NCBI GenBank assembly: GCA_024710925.1
Contig: JANJTW010000023.1
Location: 1-36,254 of the forward strand
DNA: 36,254 nt
Origin: Rhodocyclaceae bacterium
Lineage (GTDB): Bacteria > Pseudomonadota > Gammaproteobacteria > Burkholderiales > Rhodocyclaceae
Direction: 5' to 3'
The translations under genes and the position numbers were made by a program. Every line of letters starts with the position of its first letter. Within the stretch, counting starts at the first letter, position 1. Below the pieces are notes generated by a model, which saw only the letters and a list, made by a program, of their open reading frames with translations, searched no databases and had not been told where the DNA came from. Below, piece after piece: positions 17,410 through 26,900 of the stretch.

Positions 17410-17736
17410 ATGAAGCTGCTGCACGAACCGGAGACCGAGGACCCGATCCTGTCGGTGGTCAACCTGATCGACATCTTCCTCGTCATCATCGCCGCGCTGC
17501 TCATCACGGTGGCGCAGAACCCGCTCATCAACCCGTTCAACAAGCAGGACGTGACGGTCATCACCGACCCCGGCAAGCCGAGCATGGAAGTGCTCATCAA
17601 GAAGGGCGAAAAGATCGAGAAGTACAAGGCCAACGGCAGCATCGGCAGCGGCGACGGCGAAAAGGCCGGCGTCGCCTACCGCATGCAGGACGGCTCGATG
17701 GTCTACGTACCGGAGGGCGGCGACGCCGCACGCTGA
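17410..17736 (+). CDS. DUF2149 family protein (ExbD-like topology, one N-terminal TM)
   Basis: DPILSVVNLIDIFLVIIAALLITVAQNPLINPFNKQDVTVITDPGKPSMEVLIKKGEKIEKYKANGSIGSGDGEKAGVAYRMQDGSMVYVPE, typical DUF2149. Confidence 0.85.
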   Translation: MKLLHEPETEDPILSVVNLIDIFLVIIAALLITVAQNPLINPFNKQDVTVITDPGKPSMEVLIKKGEKIEKYKANGSIGSGDGEKAGVAYRMQDGSMVYVPEGGDAAR

Positions 17737-17765
17737 CACGCGCCATGCCAGGAAACAGAACAACG

Positions 17766-18539
17766 ATGAGCGCCGCCATCCACCCCCATGTCATTCTCGA
17801 CTGCATCAACGCGCGCCGCTTCGGCGTCGAATACCAGCCCTTCGTCGACCTGCGCAGCGGCGAGGTCCTCTGCCACGAGGCGCTGGCGCGCTTCGTCGAC
17901 GCCGACGGCGGCGCGCTGCCGCCGGACCGGGTCTTCGGCGCGCTGCACGACAACCCGCTGCTGCTGCTGCACACCGAGCTGGAAATGAAGCGCCTGCAAC
18001 TCGCCGAAGCGCCGGCGCACGGCCAGCTCTTCGTCAACCTCGACCCCGACAGCTACGTCGCCGGCGAAACCGCCGACAGCGGCAACCTGTTCCTGCCGCT
18101 GCTCGCCGCGCAGCGGCAGCGGCTGGTCGTCGAGATCATCGAGAACCTGCACCTGCAGGACGTCACCATCTCCGAGCGGATGATCGCCGCACTCGCCGGT
18201 GCTGGCATCCGCATGGCCGTCGACGACCTCTCCTCGTCGCGCGGCCTCGTTTCCTACGCGGCGCTGATGAGCGCTTCCTTCGTCAAGTTCGACCGCAGCT
18301 GGCTCGCCGGCGAGATGAACGCACGCCAGCGCACGCTGCTCACCTGGGCACTGGCGCAGGCCGCCGACCTCGGCCTCGTCACCGTTCTCGAAGGCGTCGA
18401 GAACGAGGCGCACCTGGCGCTGGCGCGACAGATGGGCTTCAACCTCGCGCAGGGTTTCCTCTACCGCGAGCGCTTCATCCGCCGCGGCTGCCAGCCCAGC
18501 CGGCGCCCGACCGCCCGCGGCAGCCTCGCCGCCGCCTGA
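17766..18539 (+). CDS. Stand-alone EAL domain protein (putative c-di-GMP phosphodiesterase)
   Basis: YQPFVDLRSGEVLCHEALARF (EAxLxR-type), LFVNLDPDSY, EIIEN, MAVDDLSSSRG, VKFDRSWL, LEGVENEAHL, AQGFLY. Confidence 0.82.
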   Translation: MSAAIHPHVILDCINARRFGVEYQPFVDLRSGEVLCHEALARFVDADGGALPPDRVFGALHDNPLLLLHTELEMKRLQLAEAPAHGQLFVNLDPDSYVAGETADSGNLFLPLLAAQRQRLVVEIIENLHLQDVTISERMIAALAGAGIRMAVDDLSSSRGLVSYAALMSASFVKFDRSWLAGEMNARQRTLLTWALAQAADLGLVTVLEGVENEAHLALARQMGFNLAQGFLYRERFIRRGCQPSRRPTARGSLAAA

Positions 18540-18579
18540 CCCCCGCCCCCTAACCGCAAACACGCAAGAAAGGAAAAGC

Positions 18580-19188
18580 ATGGCCCGCTACACCGGTCCC
18601 CGCCTGAAGATCGTCCGCGCCCTCGGCATCGAGTTGCCCGGACTCACCCGCAAGACCCCGAACCGCGACTACGGCCCCGGCCAGCATGGCGCCAAGCCGA
18701 AGCGCAAGTCCGGCTTCGGCATCCAGCTGATGGAAAAGCAGAAGCTGCGCTACAACTACGGCGTGTCCGAACGCCAGATGCAGCGCCTCTTTCGCGAGGC
18801 GAAGAACGACAAGGGGCAGACCGGCGCCAAGCTGCTCGAACTGCTCGAACGCCGGCTCGACAACGCCGTCTTCCGCACCGGCTTCGCGCCGACCGTCGTC
18901 GCCGCCCGCCAGCTGGTCAGCCACCGCCATCTGCGCCTGAACGGCCGGCCGGTGAGCATCGCCTCAATCCGGGTGAAGCCCGGCGACGTAATCTCGCTGA
19001 CGGAAAAGGCGCGGCGCATGCCGCTGGTCGTCGAGACGCTTGCCGCACCGCCGCTGACCCGACCGGAATGGCTTGCCTTCGACGAGGGCAAGGCGGCGGC
19101 GACCGTCACTCGCCTGCCCGAAGCAAACGAGGTGCCGTTCCCGATCGAGGTGCAGCACGTCGTCGAGTACTACGCGGTCAGGCTGTAG
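18580..19188 (+). CDS. rpsD: 30S ribosomal protein S4, divergent Cys-free paralog
   Basis: [36 protein letters not shown]...[42 protein letters not shown]4 family, but the N-terminus is closer to the cyanobacterial/plastid type than the usual proteobacterial MARYLGPKLKLSRREGTDL. Confidence 0.9.
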   Translation: [202 protein letters not shown]

Positions 19189-19200
19189 GCCGCTCCTCCG

Positions 19201-19225
19201 TCCCGGGGCCGCCCGGCCCTCGGGA
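19201..19225 (+). terminator. GC-rich hairpin after the rpsD paralog (possible terminator, weak T-tract)
   Basis: TCCCGGGGCC-gccc-GGCCC(T)CGGGA, just after the stop at 19188. Confidence 0.4.
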
Positions 19226-19238
19226 TTCTCCAATGTGT

Positions 19239-19253
19239 TGTTGCGACGCAACA
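19239..19253. promoter_or_regulatory. Perfect 7-1-7 dyad upstream of the third TonB receptor
   Basis: TGTTGCG-A-CGCAACA, between the rpsD hairpin and the Fur-box-like site. Confidence 0.45.
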
Positions 19254-19295
19254 GGCGGCACACGCGGGCCGCCATTTGTTTCCGCTCTGTAACAA

Positions 19296-19310
19296 TGCAA
19301 ATCATTCTTG
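19296..19310 (+). promoter_or_regulatory. Fur-box-like site upstream of the FecA-like receptor
   Basis: TGCAAAT-C-ATTCTTG, with -10-like TATACT at 19313-19318. Confidence 0.65.
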
Positions 19311-19316
19311 TTTATA

Positions 19317-19345
19317 CTCCGGCTCCGGCTCCGGCTCCGGCTCCG
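19317..19345 (+). repeat. Hexanucleotide repeat (CTCCGG)4-5 in the receptor 5' leader
   Basis: ctccgg ctccgg ctccgg ctccgg ctccg. Confidence 0.9.
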
Positions 19346-19469
19346 TCGCCGCCGCCTGGAGCCTGAGCACCGCCGCCCCCGGCAGCCGCCGGCGCCGGCC
19401 CCCTTTCCAGCCAGCCACGTCGCCCCCCTTGCGTCCAGCCAGCCACACACTCAACGCAAGGAGCTTTTG

Positions 19470-21572
19470 ATGAGCAGCACGTTTCTCCATCCGTCGGCCA
19501 ACCGATCGGCGATGACGAAAACCCGGATCGCCATGGCCGTCGCGGCGGCCATCGCCATTCCCGCACAGGCGTTCGCCGCGGAAATCGAATTGCCGAGAAT
19601 CGACGTCATCGGCCAGGGCGACGAGGCGATCACCAAACAGCCGGGCGCCGTTGCCATCATCGGCAAGGAAGACTTGGCGCTGATGCACCCCCTGTCCACG
19701 CAGGATGCGCTCAAGTCGGTGCCCGGCATCGTCGTGCGCGAGGAGGAAGGTTACGGTTTCATCCCGAACATCGGCATGCGCGGCCTGAACCCGAACCGCA
19801 GCCAGAAGCTGCTGGTTCTCGAAGACGGGGTGCCGGTGGCGCCCGGCCTCTTCCTCGCCAATGAGTCCTACTACAGCCCGCGCATCGAGCGCATGGAAAG
19901 CATCGAGGTGCTGAAAGGCGCTGCCGGCCTGCGCTACGGCCCGACGACCATCGGCGGCGTCATCAACTACAAGACCAAGAAGCCGGAGGACGGCGTCCGC
20001 GTCACGGCCAAGGCCGGTTCGCACGGCTATCGCCTGCTCGGTCTCGATGCCGGTGGCGCGACGCCGTCGGGCGAGGCAGTCGGCGGCATCAGCCTGGTCA
20101 CGTCGCGCGGCGACGGTTTCCGCCACAACGATTTCGACATGAACGACATCGTCGTCAAGGGCGGCATGATGATCGGCGACAAGCAGTGGGTGAGCGTCAA
20201 GTTCTCGCACTACGACAACGACATCAACACGTCCTATGTCGGCCTGCGTCCCAATGAGTACCGCCGCAATCCGACGAAGAATCCGGCGCCGAACGATTAT
20301 TTCGAAACCGAGCGTAACTCGTTCGACATCAACCACGAGCTGGAAATCAGCGACAACGTGAAGCTGAAAACACTCGTCTACTGGTCACAACTCGACCGCG
20401 ACTTCTGGCGCCGCGAGATTCAGGCGCGCAGCGCCAACGGCACGACCTACCGCGCCTGCGACGGCGTCCAGAACTGCATGACCGGACGCAACCGGGCCTT
20501 CGAGATGGCCGGCGTCGACAGTCGCCTGTTCGTCAATTACAACGGCTTCGGTATCCGCAACGAAGCCGAAATCGGCATTCGCCTGCACAGCGACAAGCTG
20601 AGCAACCAGACCGTCAGTTCGAAGACGGACCCGGATGCACGCTCCGGCACGCTGACCGGCGACGACACCCAGAAGGCCCGCGGTATCGCCTTCTACGGCC
20701 AGAACCGCTTCCACTTCACCGACAAGCTTGCCGCCACCCTTGGCCTGCGCGTCGAATCCTACGACCAGCGCCGCAAGAACGAGCTGACGGGCGCATCCGG
20801 CGATTCGAACAACACGGAAGTCATGCCCGGCCTCGGTGTGACGTGGCAAGTCATTCCGGAAGCCCAGCTATTCGCCGGCGCCTACAAGGCGTTCTCGCCA
20901 GCGATGGTGGCCACCGCCATCAGCGGTGCCGGCGTGGACGAAGAGCTCGACGCCGAACGCTCGACCAACCTCGAAGCCGGGGTCAGAGGCAAGCTTGCAC
21001 GCCTGACCTATGAAACCACCGTTTTCCAGATGGACTTTGCCAACCAGATCGTGCCCAAGTCGGAATCCGGCGGCGTCGGCGCGACGGTAACGAATGCCGG
21101 TGAAACCATGCATCGCGGGCTGGAAGCCGGCCTTGGCTTCGACATCGGTCGCGGCTGGCATCTGGGCGCGAACCTGACCTACCTGCCGACGGCGAAATAC
21201 GACAGCACCAAGATCGTCGGTGGCATCGACCGCAACGGCAATCGCCTGCCGTACGCGCCGAAGCTGACGTCGAATCTCGCACTGAGCTACAGGACGGGCG
21301 GTCTGATGACCAGCCTGAGCGCACACCACATGTCCCGCCAGTACGTCGATCCCGAAAACACCAAGGCCGAAAGCGCCGACGGCCGGCGTGGCGAGATCGA
21401 CGCCTACACGACCTTCAACCTGAACGCCCACTATCAGGTCGACAAGAAGCTGAGCGTGTTCGGCACCGTGCGCAATCTGTTCGACCGGAAGTACATCGCC
21501 AGCCGCAATCCGGACGGCATCTTCCCGGGCGCCGAACGCAACTTCGAAGTGGGCATGAGCTACAAGTTCTGA
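19470..21572 (+). CDS. TonB-dependent receptor, FecA-like (siderophore/ferric dicitrate type)
   Basis: LPRIDVIGQGDEAITKQPGAVAIIGKEDL, VPGIVVREEEGYGFIPNIGMRGLNPNRSQKLLVLEDGVPVAPGLF, IEVLKGAAGLRYGPTTIGGVINYKTK; C-terminal ERNFEVGMSYKF. Start at ATG 19470 with AAGGAG SD. Confidence 0.87.
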   Translation: MSSTFLHPSANRSAMTKTRIAMAVAAAIAIPAQAFAAEIELPRIDVIGQGDEAITKQPGAVAIIGKEDLALMHPLSTQDALKSVPGIVVREEEGYGFIPNIGMRGLNPNRSQKLLVLEDGVPVAPGLFLANESYYSPRIERMESIEVLKGAAGLRYGPTTIGGVINYKTKKPEDGVRVTAKAGSHGYRLLGLDAGGATPSGEAVGGISLVTSRGDGFRHNDFDMNDIVVKGGMMIGDKQWVSVKFSHYDNDINTSYVGLRPNEYRRNPTKNPAPNDYFETERNSFDINHELEISDNVKLKTLVYWSQLDRDFWRREIQARSANGTTYRACDGVQNCMTGRNRAFEMAGVDSRLFVNYNGFGIRNEAEIGIRLHSDKLSNQTVSSKTDPDARSGTLTGDDTQKARGIAFYGQNRFHFTDKLAATLGLRVESYDQRRKNELTGASGDSNNTEVMPGLGVTWQVIPEAQLFAGAYKAFSPAMVATAISGAGVDEELDAERSTNLEAGVRGKLARLTYETTVFQMDFANQIVPKSESGGVGATVTNAGETMHRGLEAGLGFDIGRGWHLGANLTYLPTAKYDSTKIVGGIDRNGNRLPYAPKLTSNLALSYRTGGLMTSLSAHHMSRQYVDPENTKAESADGRRGEIDAYTTFNLNAHYQVDKKLSVFGTVRNLFDRKYIASRNPDGIFPGAERNFEVGMSYKF

Positions 21573-21586
21573 CCCCGCAATGCGAA

Positions 21587-21617
21587 GGGGGCATGGTGTT
21601 CGCCATGCCCCCTTTTT
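21587..21617 (+). terminator. Rho-independent terminator after the FecA-like gene
   Basis: GGGGGCATGG-tgttcg-CCATGCCCCC-TTTTT. Confidence 0.92.
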
Positions 21618-21638
21618 CTGATTCGCACTGGGCCTGCC

Positions 21639-22541
21639 TCAGCGCCCACCCTTCCTGAACACGTAGAAGAGATTCGGCTCGCTGACCAGATACAGCGTGC
21701 CGGCATCGTCCATCGCCACGCCCTCGGCCTGCGGCACGCTTTCCTTGAGGCCGTGGCTGCCGCGCGACAGCGACAGCGTGCTGATCGGCCGGCCAGCGGT
21801 GTCGAGTTCGACGACCAGCCGCGATTCGTCGGAAAGCGCCAGCAGGTGGCCGGTACGGCGGTCGTACTGCAGGCTGGAAACGTCGCGGACGAAGAGGCGG
21901 CGGTCGCGCTTCGGGTCGTCGCTGACGTCGATGGCGAAGTCCTGTTCCGGCCCCATGGCCGGGAAGCCGCGGATCTCGTAGATGCGCACCGGCTTTTCCT
22001 TGGCGACGAACAGGCGGCCGCCGTCCGGGTCCCAGGCCAGCCCCTCGAAGCCGAGGTTGCCGCTGCGCCCGATGCCGAGCGACAGGTGCTTGCTGTCGGC
22101 GGCGTCGAGGCGCTGCGTGTCGTCGTCGACGCGCACCTTGTACAGGCGCTGGCGGCGCTCGTCGCTGATCACGTAGAGGCCGCGGCTGATGTATTCGACG
22201 GCCTCGGTGTCGCCGAAGCCGACGAGCGGGATGCGGCGCAGGATGGCGCCGGCCAGCGACAGCTCGATCAGTTCGGTGTCCTGGTTGGTGACGGTGAACA
22301 GCGTCTTCCGGTCCGGGTCGTAGGTCAGCGCCGAAACGTTCTCGACGCCGGGCAGCGGCCGTCCCTCGACGACGACGTCGTAGGCCGGCAACCACAGCGA
22401 GCGCTGCTGCCATTCGGTCCCCATGCGCCAGGCGTTGAAGGCGAACCAGCCACGTTCGAACAGGCGGAGGTGCTGGCCAACCGCCACCGCGCCGAGCAGG
22501 ACGACGACGGCGACGGTGCGCAGGACGGGTTGGCGGATCAT
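21639..22541 (-). CDS. SdiA-regulated domain (YjiK-like) beta-propeller protein
   Basis: VENVSALTYDPDRKTLFTVTNQDTELIELSLAGAILRRIPLVGFGDTEAVEYI...QAEGVAMDDAGTLYLVSEPNLFYVF. Confidence 0.82.
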   Translation of the reverse strand: MIRQPVLRTVAVVVLLGAVAVGQHLRLFERGWFAFNAWRMGTEWQQRSLWLPAYDVVVEGRPLPGVENVSALTYDPDRKTLFTVTNQDTELIELSLAGAILRRIPLVGFGDTEAVEYISRGLYVISDERRQRLYKVRVDDDTQRLDAADSKHLSLGIGRSGNLGFEGLAWDPDGGRLFVAKEKPVRIYEIRGFPAMGPEQDFAIDVSDDPKRDRRLFVRDVSSLQYDRRTGHLLALSDESRLVVELDTAGRPISTLSLSRGSHGLKESVPQAEGVAMDDAGTLYLVSEPNLFYVFRKGGR

Positions 22542-22584
22542 GGCCGACAGGATGGCGACAGGGCGGCGCCGCGGGCGGCGGCGC

Positions 22585-23640
22585 TCAGCCGACGACGACG
22601 CGCGGCAGGCCGTCGATCACCTCGCCGACCACCGTCGCGTGGTCGAAGCCCTGCTGCAGGAAGATCGACAGTACCTCGGTGACGACCTCGGGCGCGCAGG
22701 AGACGAGCAGGCCGCCGCTGGTCTGCGGGTCGGCGAGGAGCATGCGCTCGGCCTCGCCGAGGCGGTCGGCGACGGTGAGCAGGTTGCCGTAGCTCTGCAG
22801 GTTGCGCGTCGAGGCGCCGGTGACGAAGCCCCGGCGGGCGTAGTCGAGCGCGTTCGGCAGCAGCGGCAGCGCGTCGAAACGCAGCGTCGCCGCCACCTGC
22901 GAGGCCTTGCAGATTTCCAGCAGGTGGCCGGCCAGCCCGAAGCCGGTGACGTCGGTCATCGCGTGCACGCCGTCGAGGCAGGCGAGCGCCGGCCCCGGCG
23001 TGTTGAGCTGCGTCGTCGAGGCGATCATCGCCGCGTAGTCGTGCTCCGTCAGATCGCCCTTCTTGAAGGCCGCGGAGTGGATGCCGACGCCGAGCGCCTT
23101 GCCGAGGATCAGCTTGTCGCCGGGGCGCGCGCCGACGTTGCGCTTGACGTGGTCCGGGCGCACCAGGCCAATGGCGACGAGGCCGTAGATCGGCTCCGGC
23201 GAGTCGATGGTGTGGCCGCCGGCGATCGGAATGCGCGCCTGGGCGCAGACCGATTCGCCGCCTTCGAGGATGCGCCGGATGGTGTCGGTGTCGAGCTTGT
23301 TCACCGGCATGCCGACGATGGCCAAGGCGAACAGCGGCGTACCGCCCATCGCATAGATGTCGGAAATGGCGTTGGTGGCGGCGATGCGGCCGAAGTCGAA
23401 GGGATCGTCGACCACCGGCATGAAGAAGTCGGTGGTGGCGACGATGGCCTGCGTGTCGTTGAGCTGCCAGACGGCGGCGTCGTCGGCGGTCTCGATGCCG
23501 ACCAGCAGCTGCGGCGGCATCAGCGGCGCCGCCGACTTGGCGAGAATCCGTTCGAGCACGCCGGGGGCGATCTTGCAGCCGCAGCCGCCGCCGTGCGCGA
23601 GCTGGGTGAGGCGGACGGGGGAAGTCGTGCTGTCGGTCAT
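22585..23640 (-). CDS. selD: Selenide, water dikinase (selenophosphate synthase)
   Basis: LAHGGGCGCKIAPGVLERIL, DDAAVWQLND, TTDFFMPVVDDPFDFGRIAATNAISDIYAMGG, AMTDVTGFGLAGHL, DPQTSGGLL. Confidence 0.96.
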   Translation of the reverse strand: MTDSTTSPVRLTQLAHGGGCGCKIAPGVLERILAKSAAPLMPPQLLVGIETADDAAVWQLNDTQAIVATTDFFMPVVDDPFDFGRIAATNAISDIYAMGGTPLFALAIVGMPVNKLDTDTIRRILEGGESVCAQARIPIAGGHTIDSPEPIYGLVAIGLVRPDHVKRNVGARPGDKLILGKALGVGIHSAAFKKGDLTEHDYAAMIASTTQLNTPGPALACLDGVHAMTDVTGFGLAGHLLEICKASQVAATLRFDALPLLPNALDYARRGFVTGASTRNLQSYGNLLTVADRLGEAERMLLADPQTSGGLLVSCAPEVVTEVLSIFLQQGFDHATVVGEVIDGLPRVVVG

Positions 23641-23739
23641 GGTCGTGGCGCCGGAAAGGAAAGCCGCGATCTTAGCAGAGGCCGGCGACGCCGCTCGGGC
23701 GCCCCCGGTGACGTTCGTCGCGGCGCGCGAAACGACCGC

Positions 23740-23946
23740 TCAGGCGGCGTCGAACCCGGCGTCCTCGATCGCCGCGCGCAGCGCGGCCGGCGCGACCTGC
23801 GCCGGATCGTAGGCGACGCGCGCCTCGCCCGCTTCGAGCGACACCGTCACCGCGCCAACGCCGGGCAGTGCCTGCAGCACGCCGCCGACGTTCTTCACGC
23901 AGCCCTGGCAGCTCATGCCGCCGACCTTGATCACGACCTGTTCCAT
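23740..23946 (-). CDS. copZ: Heavy-metal-associated domain protein, CopZ-like copper chaperone
   Basis: VVIKVGGMSCQGCVKNVGGVLQALPGVGAVTVSLEAGEARVAYDP; GMSCxxC motif. Confidence 0.87.
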   Translation of the reverse strand: MEQVVIKVGGMSCQGCVKNVGGVLQALPGVGAVTVSLEAGEARVAYDPAQVAPAALRAAIEDAGFDAA

Positions 23947-23979
23947 GTCCGTTTCTCCCGAAAAGATGAGGCGCGCCGC

Positions 23980-26900
23980 TCAGGCGACGACGAAGGGCTG
24001 TGCGGCCAGGAGGCGGGCGAAGGCCTCGGCCGGCAGCGGCTTGCTGAAATGGTAGCCCTGCACTGCGTGGCAGCCCTGGCGGCGCAGCATCTCCAGCTGC
24101 TCCGCTTCCTCGACGCCCTCGGCGATGACCTGCAGGCGCAGGCTCTGCCCCATCGAGATGACGGTGCTGGCAATGGCCCAGTCGTCGGCATCGGTAACGA
24201 TGTCGCGGACAAAGCTGCGGTCGATCTTCAGCTTGTCGATCGGGAAGCGCTTCAGGTACGAGAGGCTGGAATAGCCGGTGCCGAAGTCGTCGATGGCCAG
24301 CTGCACGCCCATCACCGACAGCTTCCTGAGCGCCTGCACGGTGGCCTCGGCGTCCTCCATGACGATGCTCTCGGTCAGTTCCAGTTCGAGGTGCTCGGCG
24401 GGCAGGCCGGTGAGCTGCAGGATGCCGGCGACGGCCTCCTCGAAGCGCTGCTGGCGGAACTGCGCCGACGACAGATTGACGGCGACGGTGATCGGCGGCA
24501 GACCGGCATTGCGCCAGGTCGCCGCCTGCCGGCAGGCCTCCTTCAGCACCCAGGCACCGATCGGCACGATCAGCCCGCAGGCCTCGGCGATGGGGATGAA
24601 CTTGGCCGGCGGAATCATGCCGAGCTGCGGGTGCTGCCAGCGCACCAGCGCCTCGGCGCCGACGATGCGGCCGCCGGCGAGCTCGACCTGCGGCTGGTAG
24701 TGCAGCACCAGTTCGCGCCGTTCGAGCGCGACGCGCAGGCTGTTCTCCAGCATCAGCCGTTCGAGGGCCGCCTCGTTCATCTCGCGGGCGAAGAACTGGT
24801 AGGCGTTGCGGCCGCTCTCCTTGGCCCGGTACATGGCCGTGTCGGCATGCTTGAGCAGGGTCTGGAAGTCGCGCCCGTCCTGCGGGTACAGGCTGACGCC
24901 GATCGACGGCGTCACCGTCAGCTGGTGGCCGTCGGTGACGAAGGGCTGCGACACCGCCTTGAGGATCTTGCGGGCGACGCCGGCGGCACCCTCGATGCTG
25001 CTCTCGGCGCAGACGACGACGAACTCGTCGCCGCCCAGCCGCGCCAGCGTGTCGGTGCGCCGCACGCAGCGGCTCATGCGCTGCGCCACCTCGCAGAGCA
25101 GCTGGTCGCCGGTGAAATGGCCGAGCGAATCGTTGATCGTCTTGAAGTGGTCGAGGTCGATGAACAGCAGCGCCGCCAGCGAGCCTTCGCGCTCGGCCTG
25201 CGCCAGCACCTGGTCGACGCGGTCGTGCAGCAGCGTGCGGTTGGGCAGGCGGGTCAGCGGGTCGTAGTAGGCGAGCTGGCGGATGCGCGCCTCGGCGGCG
25301 TGGCGCTCGGAGATGTCGGTCGAGATACCGATGTAGTTGATGATCCGGCCCTCGCTGTCGCGGTAGGCGCTGATCGTCAGCCAGGCCGGAAAGACCTCGC
25401 CGTTCTTGCGCCGGTTCCACAGCTCGCCCTGCCAGACGCCGTCGCGATCGATCGTCGCCCACATCGCCGCGTAGAACTCCGGCGGCTGCCGGCCGGAACT
25501 GAGGAAACCGGGCGTGCGCCCGATCGCCTCGTCGGCGGTGTAGCCGGTGATGCGCGTGAAGGCCGGATTGACGGCGACAAGGAGACGGTTCTCGTCGGTG
25601 ATCAGGATCACCTCCTCGCCGACGTCGAAGACGCGCTGCGCCAGGCGCAGGCGCTCCTCGGCCCGGCGCCGCGCCGAGATGTCGCGGAAGATCGCCTGCA
25701 GCTGCTTCTTGCCGCCGGACTCGATGACGCTGGTGCTGACCTCGACCGGAATGTCCTCGCCGTCGGCGTTGCGGATGCGCATTTCCTCCGGCGCGCCGCC
25801 GCCGACGGTGATATGCCGGCGCAGCTCGGCCTCGTGGCTGGCCCGCCGGTCGGGCGGGAAGATCTCCACCGAGGGCAGGCGCAGCAGTTTCTCGCGCGGG
25901 CGGCGCAGCAGCGTCTCGGCGGCGACGTTGGCTTCGACGATGAGGCCGGCCTCGCCGTCGATGACGATGATCGCGTCCTGCGCCGACTCGAAGAGCGCGC
26001 GGTAGCGGTTGCGCGACTCGCCGATCTGGTCCTCGACGAGGCGCTGCGCGGTGAGGTCGAAGACCGTGCCGACCGAGGCCGGCGCACCGGAGAAGCTGGC
26101 CGGCACGCCCATGATGGCGATCGGAAACTGGCTGCCGTCCTTGCGCACGCCGGTGACTTCATACGGGAAGCCGGGCTCGCCGGCGGCGCGCCGGCGCATC
26201 TGGTCGCGCAGCCAGTCGTGCTGCTCGGGCACGACGACGTCGAGTGGCCCCATGCCGGCCAGCAGCTCCGCCTCGCTGTAGCCGAAATACGCCGCCAGCC
26301 GCGGGTTCACGTAGACGAAGCGCGAGTCCTGCAGCATGAAGATGCCGACCTGCGCCGCGCGCATGATGCCGCTGTACTTGGCCTCGCTCTCGCGCAGCGC
26401 CTGCTCCTGCAGGATGCGCGCCGAGATGTCGCGCTGGATGCCGAAGACGCCGAGCACCCGCCCGGCATCGTCGACGTCGGCGAGGAGCTGCATCTCGACC
26501 CAGGCCGGCGGCGCCGCCGCCGGCGCCAGCTCGATCGTGGCCAGTTGCCCCGTCGCCGCCAGGCAGTCGGCGAGCGCCTGCCGCCAGGCCGCCGGCGAGC
26601 GCGCCGGCACGGCCAGCGGGTCGGCGCCGGTGAGCGCCGCCGCGGTCAACCCGCACTGCGCGGCGAAGGCTTCGTTCACGCGCAGGAAGCGCAGCGCTTC
26701 GGGCTGCCCGGCGGCGACCGCGCGCGGCAGCGGCTCGGGGAAACGCAGCGCGAAGCAGCCGTCGAGCGACTGCGCAAAGAAATCGCCGAGGAGGCGCGTC
26801 GATTCCTGCAGCGAGGCCTCGGCCGCACGGCGCTCGCTGACGTCGGTGGTGATGCCGAAGACGGCGAGCGGCCGGCCGTCGGCGTCGGCCTCGACCGTCG

